Source: Polynucleobacter sp. AP-Latsch-80-C2 (lineage in GTDB: Bacteria > Pseudomonadota > Gammaproteobacteria > Burkholderiales > Burkholderiaceae). Taken from it: 64,000 nucleotides of DNA. The notes beneath the pieces were generated by a model. The model searched no databases, had not been told where the DNA came from, and saw nothing but the letters and a program-made list of their open reading frames with translations. Of this stretch, positions 1 through 6,978 are shown piece after piece. The translations under genes were made by a program, and so were the position numbers. The DNA lies in the NCBI RefSeq assembly GCF_018882185.1, contig NZ_JACVOY010000001.1, forward strand, positions 1 through 64,000, in the 5' to 3' direction. The first letter of the stretch is position 1, and every line of letters begins with the position of its first letter.

Positions 1-126
1 AAGAAGTGGACGATGCCGATACGGAACTGGCGGGCAGCACTGAATCGCTTTGATATAGAATTTGGAGAACGCATCGCTGTTCACCAATAACCCCGCGGTG
101 AACTTACACAGAAATATTTACAGGGT
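1..126 (+). mobile_element. IS256-family element, 3' end (partial)
   Basis: The first 90 bases, read in frame 1, encode the last 29 residues of a mutator-type (IS256 family) transposase, with the typical C-terminal signature KKWTMPIRNW and a TAA stop at 88-90. The next 35 bases (TGAACTTACACAGAAATATT and following) resemble the terminal inverted repeat of this family. The rest of the element lies outside the window. It abuts an IS3-family sequence whose homology to a second copy begins near 127, so the IS256 element appears to have landed in the IS3 element. The exact end is inferred from that homology break. Confidence 0.7.
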
Positions 127-127
127 C

Positions 128-973
128 CGGCCATCTCGTAGGCGCGAGATGGCCAGCCAACAAGTTCACAGTGGCCGAATGAGTATCCGTTTAGCGTGCG
201 ATACCTTTGTCATTAGTCAGACTTGCTATCGCTATCACCCGAAGCTATCGACCGACAATGCCCTCATTGCCGATTGGCTGGTACGCCTCACCCAAAATCA
301 ACGGAACTGGGGTTTTGGGCTTTGCTTCTTGTACTTACGTAACGTCAAAGGCTTTACCTGGAACCATAAGCGGGTCTATCGCATCTACCGGGAGTTAGAG
401 CTTAACTTACGCATCAAGCCCCATAAACGCTTGATATGCGAGAAGCCTGTGCCATTGGTAGTACCTGAAGGCATCAATCAAACCTGGTCAATCGACTTCA
501 TGCATGACCAGTTGCACGACGGCAGATCTATCCGCTTATTTAATGTGATTGATGACTTTAATCGGGAAGCCTTAGCCATCGATATTGATTTTTCTATGCC
601 AGCAGCCAGAGTGGTTCGCTCACTCGATCAAGTGATTGAGTGGCGTGGAAAGCCCCTCAAGATACGCTGTGATAATGGTCCGGAACTCATCAGTAGCGTG
701 CTTGTGCAATGGGCTGCGAAACATCAAATAGAGATAACTTATATCCAACCAGGTAAGCCACAACAAAATGCATACATTGAAAGATACAACCGCACCGTGC
801 GTTACGATTGGCTTAATCAATACCTCTTTGAGTCAATTGATGAAGTTCAAGACTTTGCTACCGATTGGATGTGGACATACAATCATGAAAGACCGAACAT
901 GGGCTTAGGTGGAATTACACCAAAGCAAAAACTAGCACTTGCAGTACCAGCTTCTACTTTTAGCTTAAGTTAA
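128..973 (+). pseudogene. IS3-family transposase OrfB (lacks its orfA)
   Basis: This frame encodes an rve-type DDE integrase-fold transposase of the IS3 family. An HTH_21-like N-terminal part is followed by the catalytic core: first Asp in [11 protein letters not shown], second Asp in RCDNGPEL, and the Glu in [12 protein letters not shown]. The C-terminus [12 protein letters not shown] is typical of the family, so the catalytic domain looks intact. In the second copy orfB begins at a GTG reached by -1 frameshifting from orfA. Here that codon is GTC and orfA is gone, so normal expression is unlikely. An open frame upstream runs back into IS256 sequence, but its only start is a TTG inside the other transposase, which I do not trust. 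Confidence 0.8.
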
Positions 974-976
974 AAA

Positions 977-989
977 TGGGGGGATTACC
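977..989 (+). repeat. IS3 terminal inverted repeat, right end of copy 1
   Basis: TGGGGGGATTACC, identical to 4438-4450. In copy 1 it follows the orfB stop by 3 bases, and in copy 2 it sits upstream of orfA, as expected for the right and left ends of one element type. No target duplication can be assigned because the partner ends are lost. Confidence 0.8.
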
Positions 990-1040
990 GTTCATAAAAT
1001 ATCTTTAAAGGATTGAGGATTCAAAATTAGGACTTTTAAC

Positions 1041-1859
1041 TTAAAACTTAAAGGTAACGGCTAACTGAGGACCCTTGAAAGTAGCTTTTTCAGTTCCATT
1101 ACCATTTTTCAAATCGTAGTAAACGTAACGATAAGCAAGTGATGCATCAATCCATTTTTCAAAGGTCTTGCCTACCCCAAGAATTCCCTGCCAAGTCATG
1201 TTGTTACTTCCTCCACCGCTTCCTATATCACCATAGAATGGAACATACCAAGTAGAATCAGCAATACGGTAGCGGCCTTTAAAACCAACAACAGGATCCG
1301 TGATAGAGGCTGCTGAGTAATCAACAATACTTTGTGAAAGGCCACCAGCAGACGCCTTCAATGAAATCGTAGTTGTTCCGGAGATATAGCGCACACCAAT
1401 TAAGCCATCAACATAAGCATTTTGATTATTAAATACTGTGTAAGAAACCCCACCAGTAATTTGATTATGTTGAAGGGTAGCCTTATCAGCAATTTGTGTA
1501 GGAGTGGGGCCATATCTGGTAGCAAGCGTAACGTTAGCTCCACCCGTTTTTTGTATGGTTGCAGAAACGATATCGCCAAAAATACCCCAGCTTCCATAGT
1601 GAGCCTCAGCAGCAATCATGCCTCCGGATTTTAAATTGCTAACTAAATTTGTTTCTGTCAGTTGAGCAGTATCAATATATTGATCTTTAAAGAAAGTGCT
1701 AGCAGTTACTGCTGGCACCCATACATATGGGGTCACCTCAAAGCGCCACTCATTGGAGACTTGAGGAATTGGCGATAGATTCTCATCCGCATAGGCCACA
1801 TTTGCACAAGTCAATGAGGCGAAAGCTAAAAGCAAAGAAGAAAGGATTTTCTGTTTCAT
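1041..1859 (-). CDS. outer-membrane beta-barrel protein, unknown role
   Basis: The product is 272 residues with a clear Sec signal peptide (MKQKILSSLLLAFASLTCAN, cleavage likely after AYA). Alternating short amphipathic strands follow, and the C-terminus ends in aromatic residues (LAVTFKF), the usual signal for outer-membrane insertion by the Bam complex. Gly/Tyr-rich strands and the length suggest a barrel of 8 to 12 strands. I do not recognise a specific family; a porin-like or adhesin-like role is only a guess. It lies between two IS3-derived sequences with a membrane protein gene and another outer-membrane protein gene on the same strand, so it is probably accessory cargo. Confidence 0.75.
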   Translation of the reverse strand: MKQKILSSLLLAFASLTCANVAYADENLSPIPQVSNEWRFEVTPYVWVPAVTASTFFKDQYIDTAQLTETNLVSNLKSGGMIAAEAHYGSWGIFGDIVSATIQKTGGANVTLATRYGPTPTQIADKATLQHNQITGGVSYTVFNNQNAYVDGLIGVRYISGTTTISLKASAGGLSQSIVDYSAASITDPVVGFKGRYRIADSTWYVPFYGDIGSGGGSNNMTWQGILGVGKTFEKWIDASLAYRYVYYDLKNGNGTEKATFKGPQLAVTFKF

Positions 1860-1884
1860 AAGAGTGTCATTAATGTTGGGTGAA

Positions 1885-2376
1885 TTAAAAGTTAGATTTG
1901 GGAATTGAATTCTTGGAAGTGTCTAAATACTTATTTAAGATGCCCACCATCGTAATCGTAGAGGACGATGCCCAGGCAAAAGAAAATAAACCTGAGAATG
2001 CTATAAAAGATGGAACCAAATGCCATCCACCAGGCAAGGTATAGGTGAAATTTCCGAGAGTAGTGTAGCTACTGGCACTTAAGCGCAATGCCGTCAACCA
2101 ATTTGGGCAAATTCCAAGAATTAGGAGCGCCCCAGCCCGGATACACATTGAAGCCAATTGTGTGAGCGCCAGCATTTGAATGCAAAGCACAAAGAAAAAT
2201 ATTGCCTTCAGCATAGAGGGATAGGAGCTTGATCCAATATTCGTTTTAAAAAAGAGCATCGTGCCAATGAATCCAATGCCGTCAAAGATGAGTACCAAAC
2301 TCATGATGGCAAGACCAAATGCAGTCTGCTGAATTGCATTTTGGTAAACAAGCTCGAGCGCATCGGTTGAAATCAT
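1885..2376 (-). CDS. small integral membrane protein, unknown
   Basis: A protein of 163 residues with three to four hydrophobic segments (about residues 20-42, 55-90 and 118-145) and no signal peptide. It contains a central Cys-rich stretch (MCIRAGALLILGICPNW). I do not recognise the family. It lies 25 bases upstream of the outer-membrane protein gene at 1041-1859 on the same strand, so the two are probably co-transcribed. The start is the only ATG giving the full first hydrophobic segment. The 146 bases upstream contain no gene that I can see. Confidence 0.6.
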   Translation of the reverse strand: MISTDALELVYQNAIQQTAFGLAIMSLVLIFDGIGFIGTMLFFKTNIGSSSYPSMLKAIFFFVLCIQMLALTQLASMCIRAGALLILGICPNWLTALRLSASSYTTLGNFTYTLPGGWHLVPSFIAFSGLFSFAWASSSTITMVGILNKYLDTSKNSIPKSNF

Positions 2377-2522
2377 AGATTTAGGATCAATTCAGATCAG
2401 ATAACCCCAAATTATCCCCTTAAGAGGGTTCAAATAAGATAAATAGCAGTAACTTTTATCATTCTTACAATTTCCTACATGATATTGTGGAAATTGCACA
2501 ACACTAAGATTTAAAAGGACTG

Positions 2523-3326
2523 CTAGAAGTTGAATGAGACCTTAGCATAGGTCGACCAATCGTATTGGCTGAAGGTTTGCACTAGCTGCTTACTAGCCCC
2601 TACCGCAACAACCCAATTCTTATCAAGACGATGGGTCACCATGGCATCGATAGGCACAAACCACCCCCCTCCGGCAGAGTTGTAGACCATCCCGTTTTCA
2701 TCCCAAAAGCGCAGCATTGTATTTGGGGATAGCTGAAAACCCACTGTTGGGAATATCTGAAGATTTCTAGCCAATGCTGGCTGACTCGGATTCACGCTAA
2801 GGCTGTTATTTTTAGAATCAAAGCCATACATATAGCGCAACAAAGGTGAAAAATCAGTCACGTGCAATAAGGTATCTATATTCGGCTGAAAGGACCACCC
2901 CAATTGAGGGCCAACCGCCCACTGGCCATTGTTACCAAATGGAAAAATCACTCGACCACCTATGAGCGCTCCCAATGGTTTTAAAACAGTGAGGTCTTGA
3001 CCCCAGACGGTAATCATCGTGTTGCCGGCACTGTACTAGCCTGAATTATTGGCTGACGAAATAGAGTTGTAATTTGATGTGTACGCAGTGTCCAGCCGGA
3101 AACGACCACGCCAGTCGCCTATTGCTAAAGGATTGTAATAACGCAAGCGCAAAGTATTTTGATAGTTATCACTACCGTCATAATTGTGATAAGCCCAAAA
3201 CTCCAGCACTTTACTGTCTGTCAATTGTTGAGAGTCATTGTCAAACTTCGAGATGGGCACCAATAAATCTTCAGCATGGGCTGCTGAAATAAAAAAACTA
3301 AAAAGAAGTAATAAAAAATATCTCAT
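2523..3326 (-). pseudogene. outer-membrane protein gene split by one amber codon
   Basis: Two open frames here are one gene in a single reading frame. The first part begins with the signal peptide MRYFLLLLFSFFISAAHA (start at 3326, preferred over an upstream ATG at 3338 because it opens directly on the signal) and runs to a TAG at 3036-3038. After only six more sense codons the same frame continues from 3017 to the stop at 2523, ending in KVSFNF, a typical outer-membrane C-terminus. Read through, the product would be about 267 residues, the size of a 10 to 12 strand barrel. A single change at one codon (for example CAG to TAG) explains the break. A tetranucleotide repeat tract lies 15-70 bases upstream of the start. 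Confidence 0.75.
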
Positions 3327-3343
3327 ACCAAATAACAATCTAC

Positions 3344-3391
3344 CTATCTATCTATCTATCTATCTATTTATTTATCTATTTCTTTATTTAT
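3344..3391. repeat. tetranucleotide microsatellite (CTAT)n
   Basis: Six perfect CTAT units at 3344-3367 are followed by degenerate TTAT/CTAT units to about 3391. The tract sits just upstream of the start codon of the broken outer-membrane protein gene (minus strand) and overlaps the 3' end of the IS3-patatin chimera. Tracts of this kind upstream of surface-protein genes can change length by slippage. Confidence 0.9.
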
Positions 3392-4127
3392 TAATGATTT
3401 TTGAACCATAACTCGTCATCGCTTTTTTGACCTCTGGTGAGTCAAAAATAATCTTCTTAGCTGCAGCCCTCAAGCGATCAACCGCTTCAGGCGGCAAAGC
3501 AAATGAGGTTGGTAGGTTATTAAGGTACTCGAATTCTGCCTTATCTTCCAGCATATTGAAAGCCACATTCACTGCATACAAATCTATATTCGGGGTATTT
3601 ATAATTTTTGCCAACTCTGGATTTTTATTGGACTTAAATAATGGAGAGTCTCGTAGAGTCCGCATACTATTCGGTAAGGCTTCACGATTAAAGTCATCAA
3701 TCACGTTAAAGAGGCGGATGGATCTGCCATCTTGCAACTGGTCATGCATAAAGTCCATCGACCAGACTTGGTTAATACTCAGCGGCACGACCAATGCATC
3801 TGGCTTATCTCGCACCAAACGCTTACGGGGTTTGATGCGCAGGTTGAGCTCAAGCTCGCGGTAAATCCGGTAGATGCGTTTGTGGTTCCATGTGTAGTTC
3901 TTGACATTGCGTAGATACAAATAACAAAGGCCAAACCCCCAACTGCGGTTGTTGTCCGTTAAGCGGATCAGCCAGTTGGCAATGAGCTCGTTCTGCACAT
4001 TGTTCTTCGCTTCATAGTGATAGCAGGTCTCGCTCACGCTAAAGATAGCGCAGGCCAATCGAATGGGGATTGCCTTCTCTCTGACTGCCTTTTGGACCAT
4101 CTCACGTCTGTGAGACGGCCTCACCAC
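3384..4127 (-). pseudogene. chimera: IS3 OrfB N-terminus fused to patatin-like C-terminus
   Basis: The first 150 or so residues match OrfB of the copy at 128-973 almost codon for codon, through the first catalytic Asp (WSMDFMHDQL) and as far as DDFNREAL. At about 3675 the similarity stops abruptly. The last 97 or so residues have instead the character of a patatin-like phospholipase C-terminus (DLYAVNVAFNMLEDKAEFEY, then LPPEAVDRLRAAAKKIIF and SPEVKKAM). The transposase part lacks the second Asp and the catalytic Glu, and the patatin part lacks the GxSxG serine region, so neither enzyme can work. The fusion is in frame. The patatin call rests on recognition of the C-terminal pattern, not on a search. 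Confidence 0.7.
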
Positions 4128-4387
4128 TTTTTTGTGATGGCCTCGTTTAAGATCTCCGCCTTGAGCTTCTCTTCGATGTACATCTTCTTAAGCCTGGCAT
4201 TTTCAGCCTCAAGCTCCTTCATGCGGGCCATCATGGAAGTGTCCATGCCGCCATATTTAGAGCGCCACTTGTAGAAAGTAGCAGTGCTGATACCCAGTTC
4301 ACGACAGATTTCTGGAACTGCTAGGCCAGCATCCACCCGTTTTAGGGCATCCATGATCTGGCTATCAGTAAATTTAGAACGCTTCAT
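4121..4387 (-). CDS. IS3-family transposase OrfA
   Basis: An 88-residue protein with an N-terminal helix-turn-helix (KRSKFTDSQIMDALKRVDAG, then VPEICRELGISTATFYKWRS) that binds the element ends. A leucine-zipper-like coiled coil follows (about residues 57-80, ELEAENARLKKMYIEEKLKA). This is the standard transposase_8 layout. The gene ends ACA AAA AAG TGG TGA, and the in-phase A AAA AAG heptamer at 4127-4133 is the usual -1 slippage site that joins OrfA to OrfB in this family. The downstream orfB is broken, so a fused transposase would be inactive. Confidence 0.85.
   Translation of the reverse strand: MKRSKFTDSQIMDALKRVDAGLAVPEICRELGISTATFYKWRSKYGGMDTSMMARMKELEAENARLKKMYIEEKLKAEILNEAITKKW
4127..4133 (-). 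promoter_or_regulatory. -1 ribosomal frameshift heptamer of IS3
   Basis: On the minus strand the sequence is AAAAAAG, phased A AAA AAG relative to orfA. A -1 slip leads straight into the orfB frame, whose first new codon is GTG. Known IS3-family elements use this kind of motif to make the OrfAB transposase. Confidence 0.7.
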
Positions 4388-4437
4388 GTAGAACTCCTCT
4401 AATTGAGAAAATTCTACCTCTGAGCTCAGTTAACCTG

Positions 4438-4450
4438 TGGGGGGATTACC
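4438..4450 (-). repeat. IS3 terminal inverted repeat, left end of copy 2
   Basis: Plus-strand TGGGGGGATTACC, matching 977-989. It sits 51 bases upstream of the orfA start. Its last bases supply the stop codon of the interrupted integrase gene. Confidence 0.8.
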
Positions 4451-4787
4451 GGATGAAGTATTTGTCTATCGCTGTTATGTAGTCTTTGTATATGGCTTTG
4501 CCGTTGCCACTAGCCATCTCAGCTTTTAGCTTTTTAATGACAGCGTTAGCAATATCCTTAAACCTGCGTGTAATGGGCGCTACATTCAGTTTTTTAAGCG
4601 TATTAGCTTCCACCAAAATATCGTGCGCTTTAGCTTTAGCCTCTGCCAAGTCTCTTTCGCCTGTACTAGCCCTTTGCCAGCGCCCATCCACATTAAAACG
4701 GCATTGCCAAATAGCACTACGCTCACGCTGATAAACGATGAGTTTTCTAGCTATGAGGGTATGTGTGGTGGGCTTTTGAATGCTCAT
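4446..4787 (-). pseudogene. tyrosine-type phage/island integrase, N-terminal fragment
   Basis: The 113 residues match the arm-binding and SAM-like N-terminal parts of tyrosine recombinases: IWQCRFNVDGRWQRASTGER, then DLAEAKAKAHDIL, and the start of the core-binding domain ending DYITAIDKYFI. The next expected residues would be PFFG or similar, but the frame meets the IS3 terminal repeat and stops at once (CGG TAA). The catalytic domain with R-H-R-Y is absent from the window, so the gene is dead. It lies 112 bases from the 3' end of tRNA-Lys, the classic position of an island integrase. Confidence 0.8.
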
Positions 4788-4860
4788 TTATCGCTCGCTA
4801 AGCCTTTAGCTTACAGGGGGTAGCGAAAATGGGCAATAGGTGTGTAAGCGGTGTGTAGCA

Positions 4861-4887
4861 AAAAGAAAAGCGCACTATTGTGCGCTT
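4861..4887 (-). terminator. Rho-independent terminator of tRNA-Lys
   Basis: On the minus strand AAGCGCAC-AATA-GTGCGCTT forms a perfect 8-bp hairpin followed by a T-rich run (TTCTTTTTGC). It begins 12 bases after the CCA end of the tRNA. Confidence 0.75.
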
Positions 4888-4899
4888 GTCCATACAGCT

Positions 4900-4975
4900 T
4901 GGTGGGTCGGGCGAGATTCGAACTCGCGACCAACGGATTAAAAGTCCGCTGCTCTACCGACTGAGCTACCGACCC
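4900..4975 (-). tRNA. tRNA-Lys (anticodon UUU)
   Basis: A 76-nt cloverleaf on the minus strand. The acceptor stem is GGGTCGG/CCGACCC with an encoded ACCA end. The D arm contains TAGCTCAGTCGGTAGAGC, the anticodon loop is CTTTTAA with anticodon TTT, and the T arm contains GGTTCGAATC-type sequence (GTTCGAATC seen). A TATAAT-like -10 lies at 4988-4993, 13 bases upstream. Its 3' end is a likely integration site for the island whose truncated integrase follows. Confidence 0.97.
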
Positions 4976-4987
4976 AGTAAAACAAAG

Positions 4988-4993
4988 ATTATA
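4988..4993 (-). promoter_or_regulatory. -10 promoter element for tRNA-Lys
   Basis: On the minus strand the sequence is TATAAT, 13 bases before the tRNA 5' end. No convincing -35 hexamer is visible, so only the -10 is called. Confidence 0.5.
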
Positions 4994-5061
4994 GCAAGAA
5001 GTTTATGGGTGTTCCTGGGTCTGCAGGGGTCTGCCTTTCAGCCCTTGTAGTTACAAGTCCC

Positions 5062-6408
5062 TTATGAATTTACGCGTCTGGCTACTGGTGGATTTTTGGA
5101 AAAATACTCCTTAATTCCCTTCAAAATCGCTTCTGCTATCCGGTCTTGGTAACCATCATCGTTTAATCGGGCCTCTTCTTGGGGATTGCTAATAAAAGCG
5201 GTTTCTACCAGGATGGAGGGGATGTCTGGAGCCTTTAAAACGGCAAAACTGGCTTGCTCAACTTTTCCTTTATGCAGGGGAGCAAACCCCCCAATTTGCT
5301 TCAGGATGGAGTTACCCACTTGTAGGGAGTCCTTGATTTGAGCAGTGGTCGACATATCTAAGAGTAAGTTCGCTACTTGCTGATCCTTAGTCTTGATATT
5401 GATGCCACCAATCAGATCTGACGCATTTTCTTTATTGGCCATCCAGCGCGCCATCGAGCTGCTAGCGCCAAGTTGTGAGAGTGCAAACACAGAAGCTCCT
5501 TTGGCATGAGGTTGAATAAAAGCATCCGCATGAATGGAGACAAATAAATCTGCCTCAACCTTTCTGGCTTTTTGCACACGAACATTGAGTGGCACAAAGT
5601 AATCACCATCCCGTGTTAAGAAGGGACGCATATAAGATTCACCTTCAATCTTGTCGCGCAGTCGTTTTGCAATCGAGAGGACTACATTCTTTTCCTTAGA
5701 TCCCATAGTGCCAATTGCTCCAGGATCTTCGCCGCCATGCCCAGGGTCAATGGCAATTGTGATTAGACGTTTGTATTTTGCTGGTGCAGGCGCTTCTTTA
5801 ATGTCGGGGATCGCTTGGGCTACTGGCGGTGCTGCTGGTGTTTTCGGTAGATCTTTCTTGGCTGCAAACTGCGCAATCAGATCGACCTCTTCATTGGACT
5901 TTGCTAATGCCGTTTCCTTGCGCGAGCTACTCTTCACTAATTCCATCAAGGGATCTGGTGGAGTGGAGGGGTAAAGATCAAATACCATGCGGTAGTTGTA
6001 TTCACCAATTGGATCTAAAGTGAATAACTGCGGCTTGATAGGTTCTTTTAAATCAAACACCAAGCGCACAATGCCCGGCTGAAATTGCCCCACCCGAATC
6101 TGGGACACATAAGGATCATTTGGCTTTACCTTCGCCACCAAGTCTTTTAAGGTGGGGTTAAGCTCTAAGCCTTGGACGTCGACTACTAAGCGATCGGGAT
6201 TAGTCAGAATCTGCTGGGTAATGGGAAGTGGTTTATCGGACTCTAATGTAATGCGGGTGTAATCCTCAGAAGGCCACACTCGTACTCCCAGAATTTTGGC
6301 ACCCCAAGCAATATCGATTTCACCTAACAATAGAACAAAGCCCAATAACTTCCCTGAAGTTATTAGATACTTTCTTCTCGAGGGGTTGATTGCTTGCTTG
6401 CTCATCAA
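5062..6408 (-). CDS. amiC: N-acetylmuramoyl-L-alanine amidase AmiC
   Basis: This periplasmic zinc amidase cleaves the bond between MurNAc and L-Ala in peptidoglycan to separate daughter cells. A twin-arginine type signal (RRKYLITSGKLLGFVLL, residues 11-27) is followed by an AMIN domain (about 36-148), which targets the septum. A Pro/Ala-rich linker (185-212) leads to the Amidase_3 domain from about 216. Zinc ligands are seen in DPGHGGEDPG (His224), the following Glu in SKEKNV and the His in SIHADAF. The catalytic Glu lies in ILVETAFISN. The length of 448 is normal. It is followed 11 bases upstream by tsaE on the same strand, a common pairing (tsaE-amiC), so the two are probably one operon. 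Confidence 0.93.
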   Translation of the reverse strand: MMSKQAINPSRRKYLITSGKLLGFVLLLGEIDIAWGAKILGVRVWPSEDYTRITLESDKPLPITQQILTNPDRLVVDVQGLELNPTLKDLVAKVKPNDPYVSQIRVGQFQPGIVRLVFDLKEPIKPQLFTLDPIGEYNYRMVFDLYPSTPPDPLMELVKSSSRKETALAKSNEEVDLIAQFAAKKDLPKTPAAPPVAQAIPDIKEAPAPAKYKRLITIAIDPGHGGEDPGAIGTMGSKEKNVVLSIAKRLRDKIEGESYMRPFLTRDGDYFVPLNVRVQKARKVEADLFVSIHADAFIQPHAKGASVFALSQLGASSSMARWMANKENASDLIGGINIKTKDQQVANLLLDMSTTAQIKDSLQVGNSILKQIGGFAPLHKGKVEQASFAVLKAPDIPSILVETAFISNPQEEARLNDDGYQDRIAEAILKGIKEYFSKNPPVARRVNS

Positions 6409-6419
6409 TTGCTGGCGTG

Positions 6420-6935
6420 CTACTTATTCATCGCAGCGAGAATGCTCTGCCCAAGTGCTGACATGGCATTGATTTGAATATTGCGCTCATCATCTTGGGC
6501 GCCAGCGGATAAAGCAATCTGAATATCAAATGCAGGAAGTGTGCCTTCAGCTTTTTCTGGCCACTCAATCAGACAAAATCCCGGCACATCAAAATATTCT
6601 CCAAATCCCGCTTCTTGCCATTCCAATGGATCTTTCATGCGATAGAGATCAAAGTGATGCGCAGTGAATGCTATCTTATTTAGCTGAAGGGGGTAGGGCT
6701 CACAGAGTGTGTAGGTAGGACTTTTTACTTTCCCCTCATGACCCATGCCTTGAATGAGGTATCTAGCAAAAGTAGTCTTGCCGGCGCCTAAATCTCCCTT
6801 TAAAGAGATATTAAGGTGGGCATTTGGAGTCTTGTTAAGGAGTTGGCTAATAGCGGCGGCAAAGTCCTTGGCTAAGGATGCTGTTTCTGCTTCCTGCCTA
6901 CAATAACGCTCAATAGATGCCTGTGTTTTACCCAT
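6420..6935 (-). CDS. tsaE: tRNA threonylcarbamoyladenosine biosynthesis ATPase TsaE
   Basis: TsaE is the ATPase of the TsaBDE complex that makes t6A37 in ANN-decoding tRNAs. A Walker A motif GDLGAGKTT is at residues 47-55, followed by the family pattern VKSPTYTLCEPY. Next come FDLYRM, the conserved Glu-containing stretch EWQEAGFGEYF and LIEWPEKA. The 171 residues are a little longer than the 150-160 of many homologues, through an N-terminal extension. It overlaps nothing and precedes amiC by 11 bases. queG is divergent, its start 43 bases away. Confidence 0.93.
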   Translation of the reverse strand: MGKTQASIERYCRQEAETASLAKDFAAAISQLLNKTPNAHLNISLKGDLGAGKTTFARYLIQGMGHEGKVKSPTYTLCEPYPLQLNKIAFTAHHFDLYRMKDPLEWQEAGFGEYFDVPGFCLIEWPEKAEGTLPAFDIQIALSAGAQDDERNIQINAMSALGQSILAAMNK

Positions 6936-6978
6936 TACGCTAGTTTATTCAATTATTGAGCTACATTCTGTATTCATC

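Larger units (their letters stand above)
127..989 (+). mobile_element. IS3-family element, 5'-truncated copy
   Basis: This is the orfB half and right end of an IS3-family insertion sequence. The right terminal repeat TGGGGGGATTACC at 977-989 is identical to the left-end repeat of a second copy at 4438-4450. orfA and the left end are missing, replaced by the IS256 end upstream. Homology to the second copy starts at the orfA/orfB junction, about 127. Without orfA the copy should not move on its own. Confidence 0.8.
3675..4450 (-). mobile_element. IS3-family element, 3'-truncated copy
   Basis: The left terminal repeat is at 4438-4450, followed on the minus strand by orfA and the first part of orfB. 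The element ends without its right end where the patatin-like sequence begins. It interrupts an integrase gene on its left side. With copy 1, which keeps the opposite end, it shows what an intact element would contain: about 1.2 kb, orfA plus orfB, and ends starting GGTAATCCCCCCA. Confidence 0.8.

Noticed and set aside
62..127. Upstream extension of IS3 OrfB from TTG at 62
   Set aside because: The extra residues come from the IS256 end and have no homology to OrfB.
3427..3864. 145-residue open frame on the plus strand
   Set aside because: Antisense to the IS3-patatin chimera; no recognisable domain, no ribosome-binding site.
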